The notes under the pieces are model-generated. The model saw only the letters and a list, made by a program, of their open reading frames with translations, was not told where the DNA came from and did no database searches. DNA of 64,000 bases from Allobosea sp. BK604 (GTDB lineage Bacteria > Pseudomonadota > Alphaproteobacteria > Rhizobiales > Beijerinckiaceae). The stretch spans positions 1,054,001 to 1,118,000 of the forward strand of contig NZ_SLZF01000001.1 in the NCBI RefSeq assembly GCF_004341515.1, written 5' to 3'. Below, piece by piece: positions 1 to 8,118 of the stretch. The translations under genes and the position numbers were made by a program. Each line of letters starts with the position of its first letter. Position 1 is the stretch's first letter.

Positions 1-201
1 GCGGACGCGCCCGACCATGTCGGAATAGGTGGCGAGCCCGGCATCGGGATAGCCGAGATGGGAGGCGACGACGCCGAAGCCGGTCATATAGAGCGCGTCG
101 AACCCGGCCTGGTCGGCGAGCTTCGCCGAAACCAGATCATAGACGCCGGGCGCGACGATCAGGCCCGGTTGGCGCAGCCGCTCGGAGAATGTCTGGGACA
201 T
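1..201 (-). CDS. PEP mutase/isocitrate lyase family protein, N-terminal part
   Basis: The gene is cut by the window edge; 67 codons are visible from an ATG at 199-201. The N-terminus (MSQTFSERLRQPGLIVAPGV, then a Tyr-Asp and SAKLADQAGFDALYMTGFG) is the usual first beta-alpha unit of the TIM-barrel PEP mutase/isocitrate lyase superfamily, whose members cleave or decarboxylate 2-hydroxy or 2-oxo dicarboxylates. The Mg-binding and gating-loop region lies outside the window, so the reaction cannot be assigned. It lies downstream of the Liv transporter genes on the same strand, so the product probably acts on the imported compound. It is one of three family members in the window. Confidence 0.8.
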   Translation of the reverse strand, partial: MSQTFSERLRQPGLIVAPGVYDLVSAKLADQAGFDALYMTGFGVVASHLGYPDAGLATYSDMVGRVR

Positions 202-227
202 CGGAAATCCAATCTTCGAAAGCCTCT

Positions 228-251
228 GCCCGGCCGCCATGACGGCCGGGC
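228..251. terminator. GC-rich intercistronic hairpin
   Basis: Perfect 9-base inverted repeat, GCCCGGCCG (228-236) and CGGCCGGGC (243-251), with a 6-base loop, between the stop of the binding-protein gene and the start of the next minus-strand gene. There is no T-run, so it may stabilise the 3' end or attenuate transcription rather than terminate it fully. Confidence 0.4.
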
Positions 252-272
252 CGATCGTGCCGGATACGGGCG

Positions 273-1460
273 TCAGGGCGCGGGATAGGTGATCTTCGCC
301 GCCGCCTTTTCGGCCGGCCAGACCACCTCCTGGCCGCCATCGGGCTTGTACTGCACCGCGATCATGCTCTTGTCGGTGATCAGCTGGTGCTTGCCGCCCA
401 TTTCCGAGGCGGTATAGGCGACCTTGCCGTAGGGCGTGTCGAAGGTCATCGAGCCGAGATTGGCGAGGATCTTCGCCCTGTCCCAGGAGCCCGCCGCCTT
501 GGCCGCGTCCCGCAGCGTCTGCATCGCGACATAGCCCTGCACCGCGCTCGACACGACCTCGCCGCCACGCTTGGCCTCGGCCTTCTTCACCCATTCGGCC
601 AAGCCGGGCGTCGTCTGCTTCGCGGACCAGAGATCGACGACCACGACATTGTCGCCGGCCGGGCCGAAATCGGAACGCTTCTCGCCGGCGCCCTGGGTCA
701 CCAGCAGCTTGGGCTTGATGCCGAGCTGCGCCGCCTGGCGCGCGATCTGGATATTGTCGCCGGAATAGCCGATCAGGAACAGGACATCGGGGTTCAGGCC
801 CTTGGCGCGGTTCAGGATCGGCGCGAAATCCGGAGTGCCGGCGCGGAAGGGCTCGTTCATCACGACCTCCAGCCCCGCCTCCTTGGCATATTGCTGGGTG
901 AACTTGGCGCCATCGGTGCCGTAGAGCTTGTCCTCATAGGCGATCGCCAGCGTCTTCACGCCCGGAATGCTCTTGAAGAAGTTCACCGCCGCCTTCTGGC
1001 GGTGATAGTCCCAGATATAGACGTGATAATACCAGTCGTTCTTACCGAAGGTCTCCTCCAGCCGCACAGAGGAAGAGCCCGGATGGACGAAGATCGGCTC
1101 GTAGCGCTGCACTGCACTGAGCAGCGCGAAATCCGAAGTGCTGCCGAAGCCGCCGACGAAGGCATCGACCTTGTCCTGCGTCGCGAGCTTCGCCGCGATG
1201 CCGGCGGAGGTGTTGGGCTCACCCTTGGTATCCTCGACGACGAGCTCGATCTTGCGCCCGAACAGCCCACCTTCGGCGTTGATCTCGTCGGCGGCATATT
1301 GAATGCCCCAGAGGATCTGCGTGCCGCCGCCGGCCAGCGCGCCGGTCAAAGGCAGCGGCACGCCGATCTTGATCGGCCCCTGCTGCGCGAGCGCGGGGGC
1401 GGCGATTGCCGTTCCGGCGAGCATGGCGCCGGCCATGAGACGTCTCAGCTTGGTCCACAT
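273..1460 (-). CDS. ABC transporter periplasmic binding protein, LivK type
   Basis: A 395-residue exported solute-binding protein of the branched-chain amino acid (HAAT) class. It has a signal peptide of about 26 residues (MWTKLRRLMAGAMLAG, then an AxA site before QQGPIKIG) followed by the two-lobe receptor core (GVPLPLTGALAGGG; GGFGSTSDFALLSAVQ). Start chosen at MWTK because GGGAGGAA lies 8 bases upstream; an in-frame extension to 1517 has no comparable site. Genes for both permeases and both ATPases lie upstream on the same strand. The ligand is unknown; this family also binds aromatic acids, amides and short-chain acids. The flanking CoA ligase suggests an organic acid rather than an amino acid. 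Confidence 0.88.
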   Translation of the reverse strand: MWTKLRRLMAGAMLAGTAIAAPALAQQGPIKIGVPLPLTGALAGGGTQILWGIQYAADEINAEGGLFGRKIELVVEDTKGEPNTSAGIAAKLATQDKVDAFVGGFGSTSDFALLSAVQRYEPIFVHPGSSSVRLEETFGKNDWYYHVYIWDYHRQKAAVNFFKSIPGVKTLAIAYEDKLYGTDGAKFTQQYAKEAGLEVVMNEPFRAGTPDFAPILNRAKGLNPDVLFLIGYSGDNIQIARQAAQLGIKPKLLVTQGAGEKRSDFGPAGDNVVVVDLWSAKQTTPGLAEWVKKAEAKRGGEVVSSAVQGYVAMQTLRDAAKAAGSWDRAKILANLGSMTFDTPYGKVAYTASEMGGKHQLITDKSMIAVQYKPDGGQEVVWPAEKAAAKITYPAP

Positions 1461-1536
1461 CGTCCATTCCTCCCTGGATTCGCCTGCTCGTGGGCGCAGG
1501 TCTTTGCTTGCAGTCATCTTGGCGTAGATACGCGGC

Positions 1537-2259
1537 TCACAATCCGAGATAGGCGATCCTGAGCTTCTCGTTGCGGGTGACCTCCTCCATCGTCCCGGTC
1601 AGGGCGACATGCCCTTCGTCGAGCACGAGGCAGGTATCGGCGACGCTCATCGCCGCGGCGAAATTCTGCTCCGCCATCACGATGGCGCAGCCGCTCGTCG
1701 ACTTGATCCGGCCGAGCGCCTCGAACAATTCCTCGACCAGTTTCGGCGCGAGCCCGGCCGAGGGCTCGTCCAGCACCATCACCCTGGGCTCGATCATCAG
1801 GGCACGCGCCACCGCCAGCATCTGGCGCTGGCCGCCGCTCATCGAGCCCGCGAGTTGGCCGAGGCGCTCGCGCAGGATCGGGAAGAGCTCGAAGACGAGC
1901 TCGAACAGGCGGCGGCGCTCGCCATGCGCATCGCGCGGCGACAGCGCCTCGAAAGCGCCGCGCAGATTCTCCTCTACCGTGGCGTTGGCGAAGCAGCGGG
2001 CACCGTCGGGGACGAAGGCGATGCGGGCGCGGGCGAGCTGCCAGGCCGACAGCGCCGAGAGATCCTGGCCATCGAGTTTGAGCCGGCGCGCCGCCGTCTC
2101 GACGGTACCGACGAGCGCGCGCAGCGAGGTCGTCTTGCCGGCGCCATTGGGGCCGAGCAGGACCAGGAGCTCGCCGCCGGAGACCTCGAGCGACAGGCTC
2201 GGCACCACGACGAGCTCGCCATAGCCCGCCTTCTCGATCGTGACCTCGAACCGGTTCAC
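1537..2259 (-). CDS. livF: Branched-chain-type ABC transporter ATPase, LivF type
   Basis: A 240-residue cytoplasmic ATPase. Walker A GPNGAGKTT is at residues 36-44, the MSGGQ signature near 140-144 and Walker B VMVLDEP at about 160-166. The start is a GTG at 2257-2259 that overlaps the livG stop by four bases (GTGA), the usual translational coupling in liv operons. A longer open frame upstream is only livG read in another frame. It partners LivG in driving the importer. The symbol reflects family position, not proven leucine transport. Confidence 0.9.
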   Translation of the reverse strand: MNRFEVTIEKAGYGELVVVPSLSLEVSGGELLVLLGPNGAGKTTSLRALVGTVETAARRLKLDGQDLSALSAWQLARARIAFVPDGARCFANATVEENLRGAFEALSPRDAHGERRRLFELVFELFPILRERLGQLAGSMSGGQRQMLAVARALMIEPRVMVLDEPSAGLAPKLVEELFEALGRIKSTSGCAIVMAEQNFAAAMSVADTCLVLDEGHVALTGTMEEVTRNEKLRIAYLGL

Positions 2260-2984
2260 AGCGAAAACCCCTTGCCGAGATAGGCTTCGCGGACGCCCGC
2301 ATCGCGCAGCACCTCCTGCGGCGGCCCTTCCGCGAGGAGACGGCCCTGGTTGAGCACCACGGCATGGCCGCACAGGCGAGCGATGATCCGCATGACGTGT
2401 TCGATCACCACGATGGTGACGCCGGAAGCATGGATCTCGCGCACCAGCCCGATCACCTGCTCGGTATCCTCCAGACTCAGGCCGGCCATGGCCTCGTCGA
2501 GCAGCAGCACGGACGGGCGGCAGGCGAGCGCCCGAGCGATCTCCAGCCGGCGCAAATCCGAGACCGAGAGTTGGCCGCAACGCGTGGTGACGGCGGGGCG
2601 CAGCCCGCAATAGCGGGCGAGATCCCCTGCATTGCGCGCGCCGCCCGGCAACGCGCGGCCGGAGCCGGCATAGAGCAGCGGGACCGAGATCACCTCCTCG
2701 ATCGTCAGCTCCTTTGGGACCTTCGGCACCTGGTAGGTTCGCGCCAGGCCGCGCTGGACGATCAGATCGGGCCGCAGCCCGGTGATCGCTTCCCCGCCGA
2801 GACTGATCCGGCCGCTGCGCGGCGGGATCTGCCCGGAGACCATGTTGACGAAGGTGCTCTTGCCGGAGCCGTTCGGCCCGATCAGCGCTGTGATCGCCTG
2901 CGCCGGCAGCGCGAGCGTCACGTCGTCGATCGCCCTGAGGCCGCCGAAGGCGACGGTGCATTGCTCGATGCTGAGGGCGGTCAC
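2256..2984 (-). CDS. livG: Branched-chain-type ABC transporter ATPase, LivG type
   Basis: A 242-residue ATPase with Walker A GPNGSGKST (36-44), an LSVSDLRRLEIARAL signature region and the Walker B segment VLLLDEAMAGL, where the residue after Glu is Ala rather than the common Pro. The signature reads LSVSD instead of LSGGQ; LivG proteins often have a relaxed signature (LSYGQ), but this one is further from consensus. GTG start at 2982-2984 overlaps the livM stop. The C-terminus (QGRLLAEGPPQEVL then AYLGKGF) is typical of LivG. Confidence 0.88.
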   Translation of the reverse strand: MTALSIEQCTVAFGGLRAIDDVTLALPAQAITALIGPNGSGKSTFVNMVSGQIPPRSGRISLGGEAITGLRPDLIVQRGLARTYQVPKVPKELTIEEVISVPLLYAGSGRALPGGARNAGDLARYCGLRPAVTTRCGQLSVSDLRRLEIARALACRPSVLLLDEAMAGLSLEDTEQVIGLVREIHASGVTIVVIEHVMRIIARLCGHAVVLNQGRLLAEGPPQEVLRDAGVREAYLGKGFSL

Positions 2985-3955
2985 AGCGCGAGCCTCGCCT
3001 TGGCCGACGCCTGCCCGGGCTCGGCGGCCTGGCGCCGCCGCGACCTGATGAGCCGACGGACGAAGCCGACGAGGCCCTCGGGCATGCCGACGATGAACAG
3101 GATGATCACCGCGCCATAGACGACCTGATAGCCGACGCCGCCGACGAGATGGCGCGCCACCTCTTCGAGCAGGCGCAGCACCACCGCACCAACCACCGGG
3201 CCCAGCGTCGTGTCCATGCCGCCGAGGATGGTGACCGCGAGCGGCAGGACGTTCCAGTTGGTGGTGAAGACGTCGTCCGGGATCACGTAGCCGTAGAGCC
3301 CGCAATAGCAGGCGCCTGCCAGGCCCGCGACCATGCCGGAAACGACGAAGGCCAGGATCTTCAGCCGCGTCACCGGCACGCCCGAGGCCGCGGCGAGATC
3401 GGGATTGTTGCGGATCATGAAGAAGGCCGGGCGGAAGCGGCCGCCGAGGAACACGTCGCTGACGACGGCGGCGACGACCAGGCAGCCGGTGATGAACAGA
3501 AGCTGGAGCGGCGGCGAGCCACCCGCGATCACCGGCGGCATGATCCCGGTCGAACCGCCGGTCAGTCCCGGCGTGACCAGGATCACGACATGGATCGACA
3601 GGCTGAAGGACAGGGTCGCGATCGTGAAATAGAGCCGGCGCAGGCGCAGGGTCACCGCCCCGAGCAGCAGCGCAACGACACCGCAGAGCAGGATGCCGAC
3701 GGTCCAGCCGAGCACCGGGCCGAGCACCGGCGTCAGCAGTGCCGAGCCGTAGCCGCCGATGCCGAAGAAGGCGGCATGGCCGAGCGAGACCTGGCCGGTG
3801 CGCGAAAGGATATCCCAGGCCAGCGCCAGGATCGCCGAGATCGCCGTGCCGATCGCGACCTGGACTAGGAAGGGCCGGTCCGAGGCGGCGATCCGCAGGA
3901 GCGGCGCCGCGATCGCCGCATAGAGTCCAATACGGGCGAGGAGGCCGGCGCTCAT
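2981..3955 (-). CDS. livM: Branched-chain-type ABC transporter permease, LivM type
   Basis: A 324-residue inner-membrane permease with about eight to nine hydrophobic helices. The LivM hallmark SLGHAAFFGIGGYGSA is near residues 57-72, and LGGMDTTLGPVVGA forms the EAA-like cytoplasmic loop near 240. The ATG at 3955 overlaps the livH stop (ATGA). The Arg-rich C-terminal tail is cytoplasmic. It pairs with the adjacent LivH permease. Confidence 0.9.
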   Translation of the reverse strand: MSAGLLARIGLYAAIAAPLLRIAASDRPFLVQVAIGTAISAILALAWDILSRTGQVSLGHAAFFGIGGYGSALLTPVLGPVLGWTVGILLCGVVALLLGAVTLRLRRLYFTIATLSFSLSIHVVILVTPGLTGGSTGIMPPVIAGGSPPLQLLFITGCLVVAAVVSDVFLGGRFRPAFFMIRNNPDLAAASGVPVTRLKILAFVVSGMVAGLAGACYCGLYGYVIPDDVFTTNWNVLPLAVTILGGMDTTLGPVVGAVVLRLLEEVARHLVGGVGYQVVYGAVIILFIVGMPEGLVGFVRRLIRSRRRQAAEPGQASAKARLAL

Positions 3956-4830
3956 GCGTGCACCTGCTTGCCGAACAGGCCGCTCGGCCGCACCAGGAGG
4001 ACGAGCAGCAGGATCAGGAACGCGACGCCAAAGCCCCAGCTGCCACCGCCCGGCACGAAGGTGCTGATCAGCCCCTCGACCAGCGCGAGGATGGCGGCGC
4101 CGATCAGCGCGCCGGGAATATTGCCGAGGCCGCCGAGCGCGATGATGGCGAAGGCGCGGATGACCAGGTCGACGCCGACCGTGGGCTGCACATAGAGCAC
4201 CAGCGCGACCAGACCGCCGGAAAGGCCGGCAGCCGCGCCGCCGATCACGAAGGACAATTCGAAGATGCGATCGACATTGATCCCGGCATGCATGGCAAGT
4301 GCCGGATCATCGCTGGCGAAGCGCATCTGCGTGCCGTAGCGCGTGTGGTTCTTGATGCCGAGCATGACCAGGAACAGCAGCAGGCCGACGATCGCGACCA
4401 CGATGTTGTTGCCGGGAATGGTCACGCCTGCGAACTGGGCCGAGGGCAGCAGCGCGGGCGCCTGCATCACGCGCGGATCCGGCGACCACAGGATGATCGC
4501 GATGTTGAGGATCAGGATCGACAGCCCGAGCGTTGCGAGGAGCTGGTTATGCTCGTCCTGCTTCAGCACACGGGCCAGGAAGCCCCGATAGACCAGCATC
4601 GAGAACAGGCCGAGCGCGACGCCCGAGGCCAGCATACCCAGCCAGGGCGACAGGCCGAAGCGGGTGTAGAGCCAATAGGTCAGGAAGGCGCCGAGCATGA
4701 CGAATTCGCCATGGGCGAAATTGATGATGCGGGTGACGCCGACGGTGAGCGTGAGCCCCGCGGCGACGGCCGCATAGAGGGCTGCGACCGTCAGCGACAG
4801 GAGCACCGCCTGGATGATCGCCGCGGTCAT
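3952..4830 (-). CDS. livH: Branched-chain-type ABC transporter permease, LivH type
   Basis: A 292-residue inner-membrane permease with the LivH signature GLTLTVGVTRIINFAHGEF in the first third and ALGGLGNIPGALIGA in the C-terminal loop. Start set at ATG 4830 (MTAAIIQAV), preceded by a GGGCGAGG element. A GTG seven codons upstream (4851) is the alternative and would add only MQGEAAA. The gap from the CoA ligase gene is short, so ligase, permeases, ATPases and binding protein probably form one transcript. Confidence 0.88.
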   Translation of the reverse strand: MTAAIIQAVLLSLTVAALYAAVAAGLTLTVGVTRIINFAHGEFVMLGAFLTYWLYTRFGLSPWLGMLASGVALGLFSMLVYRGFLARVLKQDEHNQLLATLGLSILILNIAIILWSPDPRVMQAPALLPSAQFAGVTIPGNNIVVAIVGLLLFLVMLGIKNHTRYGTQMRFASDDPALAMHAGINVDRIFELSFVIGGAAAGLSGGLVALVLYVQPTVGVDLVIRAFAIIALGGLGNIPGALIGAAILALVEGLISTFVPGGGSWGFGVAFLILLLVLLVRPSGLFGKQVHA

Positions 4831-4857
4831 GGCCGCAGCCTCGCCCTGCACGCGGTA

Positions 4858-6192
4858 TCAGGCATCGAGCGCCTCCGCCGAAGCCTCGGAGAAGTCGAGA
4901 AGCCGCGACTTGTATTCGCTGCGCGGCAGCGTTCCCGCCGGCGCGAGCTGGACTGCGGTGGTCACCACCAGCGTCGCCCGGATGTCGCTTTCGATCTTCT
5001 CGCGCAGGCCGTCCGAGGCGTCAGTGCCCTCAGCCAGTTCGACGATGACCTTCAGCGGCGGGGCCTGCTTGACGCCCTTGGCCGCCGGGCGAACCGAGAC
5101 GACGCCGCTGACTGCGGGGGCGAAGCGGTTGACGACCTCGCGGATCGCCGACGGGAACACGTTGACACCGCGGACGATCAGCATGTCGTCGGTGCGGCCG
5201 ATGCAGCGCACGCGCGGCGAGGTCCGGCCGCAGCGGCAGGTGCCGGTCCAGACCATGACATGGTCGCGGCTGCGGAAGCGCAGCAGCGGCGCGCCGCGAT
5301 GCCTGAGATGCGTATAGACCAGCTCGCCCTTGGCTCCATCGGTGACGGGGACCTGCTTGCCGGTCTCGGGGTCGATCAGCTCGAAATGCACGAAGCCGCG
5401 GCCGGAGAAATGCATCCCGTGCTGCTCCTCGCACTCCCCCCAGAGCGAGACGGAGATGTCGCCGATGCCCATCGCCTCGGTGACCTTGGCGTTCCAGGCC
5501 TCCTCGAGCTTCTCGCGCATGGCCGGCTCGCCGCCGCCCGGCTCGCCCGCAACCATGATCCGCTTGATGCTGCTATTGCGCAGATCGAGGCCGCGCGCCT
5601 CGCCGATCTCGGCCAGATGCAGTGCGTAGGACGGCGTGCAGGCGAGGATCTGTGGCTTGAGCAGCTTCACCGCTGCGAGCAGCCGCTCGGTATTGCCGGT
5701 TCCGACAGGAATATGACAGAGCCCGAGCCGCGGAAAGGAATCGAGCGCCGCGCCCGCGACGAACGGGCCCGCATTATAGGTCGAGATGATGCGCTCGCCC
5801 TTGTTCAGGCCGCTGGCGCCATAGCTGCGCGCCGAGGTCCGCACCCAGTTCTCCAGGTCGCCGGCAGTCAGCGGGATGTAGCTCGGAATGCCGGTCGTGC
5901 CGCTGGTCGAGAAGATCCGCACGACCTCTTCCAGCGGGGCCGCGAGATGCGTCCCGATCGGGTGTTCGTCATTGCGGCTCTGGCGCAGCTCGTCCTTCTC
6001 GGTCAGCGGCAGCGCCCCGATATCGTCGAGGCCGCCGACGGATTCCGGCGTCGCGAAGCCGTTCGCCTTCAGCTTCTCGCAGAAGAAGCGCGACTTATCG
6101 AAGAGATAGCGAACCTGCTCGCGGTAGAGGCGGTCATCCTGCGCATGCTGCTCGGGCCAGGGAAGCGTCTCGATATCGGGCTCTTGGAGCAT
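4858..6192 (-). CDS. Phenylacetate-CoA-ligase-like acyl-CoA synthetase
   Basis: A 444-residue ANL-superfamily enzyme of the PaaK branch, which forms an acyl-CoA from a carboxylic acid, ATP and CoA in the cytoplasm. The adenylation P-loop FSTSGTTGIPSYIPLT is near residues 93-108. TGTCRCGRTSPRVRCIGRTDDM near 300 carries the Cys pairs and hinge of this branch, and the C-terminal domain ends with LPRSEYKSRLLDF. Length matches PaaK. The neighbouring Liv transporter and citryl-CoA-lyase-like gene suggest it activates the imported acid. No phenylacetate epoxidase genes are nearby, so phenylacetate is not necessarily the substrate. Confidence 0.85.
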   Translation of the reverse strand: MLQEPDIETLPWPEQHAQDDRLYREQVRYLFDKSRFFCEKLKANGFATPESVGGLDDIGALPLTEKDELRQSRNDEHPIGTHLAAPLEEVVRIFSTSGTTGIPSYIPLTAGDLENWVRTSARSYGASGLNKGERIISTYNAGPFVAGAALDSFPRLGLCHIPVGTGNTERLLAAVKLLKPQILACTPSYALHLAEIGEARGLDLRNSSIKRIMVAGEPGGGEPAMREKLEEAWNAKVTEAMGIGDISVSLWGECEEQHGMHFSGRGFVHFELIDPETGKQVPVTDGAKGELVYTHLRHRGAPLLRFRSRDHVMVWTGTCRCGRTSPRVRCIGRTDDMLIVRGVNVFPSAIREVVNRFAPAVSGVVSVRPAAKGVKQAPPLKVIVELAEGTDASDGLREKIESDIRATLVVTTAVQLAPAGTLPRSEYKSRLLDFSEASAEALDA

Positions 6193-6208
6193 CTATCCAG
6201 TCCTTTGC

Positions 6209-6991
6209 TCAGCCGGCCGGGTCGTAGGTGATGGCTTCCTCGGCATGGTGCGCGAGGAGGAAGCCGATCGGCCGCCGCTGCTCTTCGGCCAGATGCCCGA
6301 GCAGTCCCGCGGTGCGGGCCAGGATCGGCACGGCCTTGATCATCGTGTGCGGGAAATCGAGGTCCATCAGCACGGCGGCGATCGGCCCGGAAACATTGAG
6401 CGGCATCGGCCGGCCCCAGGCGGCCGCGACGGCGCCGCGCATCCGCTTCAGCAGGTCGAGATGGCGGCCAGCGATGCCGCGCTCTTCGACCAGGGCGAAG
6501 ATGCGCTCGGTGCGTGGATCGACCGGATGATGGATCGGATGGCCGAAGCCCGGCATCTTGCCGCCCTCGCGGCGCGTCCTCGCCGCGATGTCGTTGACGA
6601 CCGCGTCCGGATCCTCGCCCGCATCGACCCGGGCCGCGGCCTCGGCGAGCATCTTGGCGCAGAGCTCGGCCGTTCCCAGCACGACCGTGCCGCAACCGAG
6701 GATGCCCGCCGCCACCGCGCATTGCAGGGCGTCAGGGGCCGCGGCGAGCGTCATGCGCGCCGCCTGGGCCGTGGGCGTCAGCCCATGCTCGGCGATCGCC
6801 ACCAGGAGAAGGTCGAGGAAATAGCGCTGCTGCTCCGATGGCTTCTTGCCCGTGACCAGGAAGAAGAAGAACTCCGTGAAGCCGTAATGGCCCATGATCT
6901 CGTTGGCGAAATCCTTGCCGCGGATCTCGATCCGATCCGGGTCGGACGTACAGATGCCGGTGATCGCGGGTCCGGCCTTGCCAATCAACAT
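6209..6991 (-). CDS. Citryl-CoA lyase/citrate synthase-fold protein
   Basis: A 260-residue protein covering only the catalytic half of the citrate synthase fold, the size of stand-alone citryl-CoA lyases rather than the roughly 430 residues of citrate synthase. It retains the catalytic His region (MPGFGHPIHHPVDPRTERIF, about 160-180) and the C-terminal RRPIGFLLAHHAEEAITYDP. Such enzymes cleave or form a 3-hydroxy-3-carboxyacyl-CoA ester. It sits 16 bases upstream of the CoA ligase gene on the same strand, so ligase then lyase (CoA activation followed by retro-Claisen cleavage) is a reasonable reading. The true substrate is not visible. Confidence 0.78.
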   Translation of the reverse strand: MLIGKAGPAITGICTSDPDRIEIRGKDFANEIMGHYGFTEFFFFLVTGKKPSEQQRYFLDLLLVAIAEHGLTPTAQAARMTLAAAPDALQCAVAAGILGCGTVVLGTAELCAKMLAEAAARVDAGEDPDAVVNDIAARTRREGGKMPGFGHPIHHPVDPRTERIFALVEERGIAGRHLDLLKRMRGAVAAAWGRPMPLNVSGPIAAVLMDLDFPHTMIKAVPILARTAGLLGHLAEEQRRPIGFLLAHHAEEAITYDPAG

Positions 6992-7122
6992 AGCGCTCCT
7001 CCTGCCGTATCTGGCGCGGGCCGAAGCGAAAGCCTCGCAGCGGCGAGAGCCGTGCGATCATCCCTGGTCGGGGTTTCTGGCGTTTCCTCTTCGCCGCTTT
7101 CGGCGTATTTTGTCTTTTAAGT

Positions 7123-7133
7123 TTGTAGGACAA
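7123..7133. promoter_or_regulatory. Candidate GntR operator in divergent promoter region
   Basis: TTGTAGGACAA is a perfect inverted repeat (TTGT-N3-ACAA) in the AT-rich gap between the divergent citryl-lyase-like and GntR genes. The layout resembles the short palindromes bound by FadR-subfamily GntR regulators. It probably serves autoregulation and control of the minus-strand operon, but only one copy is seen. Confidence 0.4.
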
Positions 7134-7186
7134 TATTGCAGGCGGAAACGTTGTCAACCGTGTTTCGGACTGGTAGGCACATCCTC

Positions 7187-7903
7187 ATGGCGACACTGGA
7201 CGATCACCTGGCCGACGCTTCGCTGGTCCCTGAACATGCCGACAGCCCGGCCCGCGGCGGGACCGTCGAATATGTGCTCGATCATTTGCGCAATGGCGTC
7301 CTCCAGGGCCGCTACGCTCCGGGACAGCGGCTGATCGAAGCCGATCTGACGCGGGATCTGCGTGTCAGCAGAGGGCCGCTGCGAGAGGCTTTCCGGCGTC
7401 TCTCGGCGGAAGGGCTTCTCGAGATCGTGCCGCATCGCGGCGCCCTGGTCCGCCGGCTGACGCTGCGGGAAATGAAGGAGCTCTTCCAGATCCGGATCGG
7501 ACTGGAGACGCTCGCCGCGCGGCTGGCAGCGGAGGCGATGACCGATCCAGCGACGCGGGAACGCTTCGAGCGCGAGATCGAGCCGATCTGGGGCGAGCAC
7601 CCGCGCGCGCCAGGCGCGGGCTATATCGACGAAAACCACCAGTTCCACGACGCAGTGGTGACTGCGAGCGGCAACGAGCAGTTGCTCAGGCTGACGCGGC
7701 AGCTCCGACTGCCGCTCCTGATGTACCAGCTCGCCGGGACATTGAAGCCCGAGAACATCGCAGCCTCGCTCGCTGAGCACCGCGACATCGCGCGGGCCAT
7801 CCTCGCAGGCGACGCCAGCCAGGCCGAAGGGCATGTCAGGCACCACCTGCAACGCGCCACGGGGATTGCCGAGGCCATGCCGCACCGCGTTTTCGCCCGC
7901 TAA
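7187..7903 (+). CDS. GntR-family regulator with FCD ligand domain
   Basis: A 238-residue cytoplasmic transcription factor. The N-terminal winged helix (LIEADLTRDLRVSRGPLREA and LSAEGLLEIVPHRGALVRRL, about residues 40-90) is followed by an FCD domain rich in helices with metal-type His residues (ENHQFHDAVV; EHRDIARAI). ATG 7187 is preferred over the TTG at 7136 because the extra residues match nothing in the family; neither has a strong ribosome site. It is divergent from the CoA ligase/Liv operon and is its likely local regulator, with an organic acid as probable effector. Confidence 0.85.
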   Translation: MATLDDHLADASLVPEHADSPARGGTVEYVLDHLRNGVLQGRYAPGQRLIEADLTRDLRVSRGPLREAFRRLSAEGLLEIVPHRGALVRRLTLREMKELFQIRIGLETLAARLAAEAMTDPATRERFEREIEPIWGEHPRAPGAGYIDENHQFHDAVVTASGNEQLLRLTRQLRLPLLMYQLAGTLKPENIAASLAEHRDIARAILAGDASQAEGHVRHHLQRATGIAEAMPHRVFAR

Positions 7904-7925
7904 CGCATATGCCCGAATACTGGGG

Positions 7926-8004
7926 CGCGGCTTTCGGAAAATCCGATGCAAAAGCGGGGACCCAGGTCATCGCACCGGATGCGATACTTGGTCCAATGAC
8001 CTGG
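7926..8004. repeat. Dispersed palindromic repeat, diverged copy A
   Basis: Shares GGCTTTCGGAAAATCCGATG and a following CCAGGTCAT...ATGACCTGG palindrome with the better copies at 9731-9833 and 45551-45610. This is the layout of a Rhizobiales intergenic palindrome. It lies between the GntR gene and the DJ-1-like gene; the remainder of that 215-base gap shows nothing else. Confidence 0.5.
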
Positions 8005-8118
8005 AAGCCGCCCAGTCGGCTGCTGGCAGTTTTGGTACATCAGGAAAGCGCGCTTTTGGTCCTATCAGAGCTCGCTTGAGTGGCGCATGGCTTCCCCGGC
8101 GATCAAGTCGAGGACACC

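Noticed and set aside
3739..6231. 830-codon plus-strand open frame
   Set aside because: Runs antisense to the livM, livH and CoA ligase genes; Arg/Asp/Gln-rich composition with no family motif is a GC-skew shadow.
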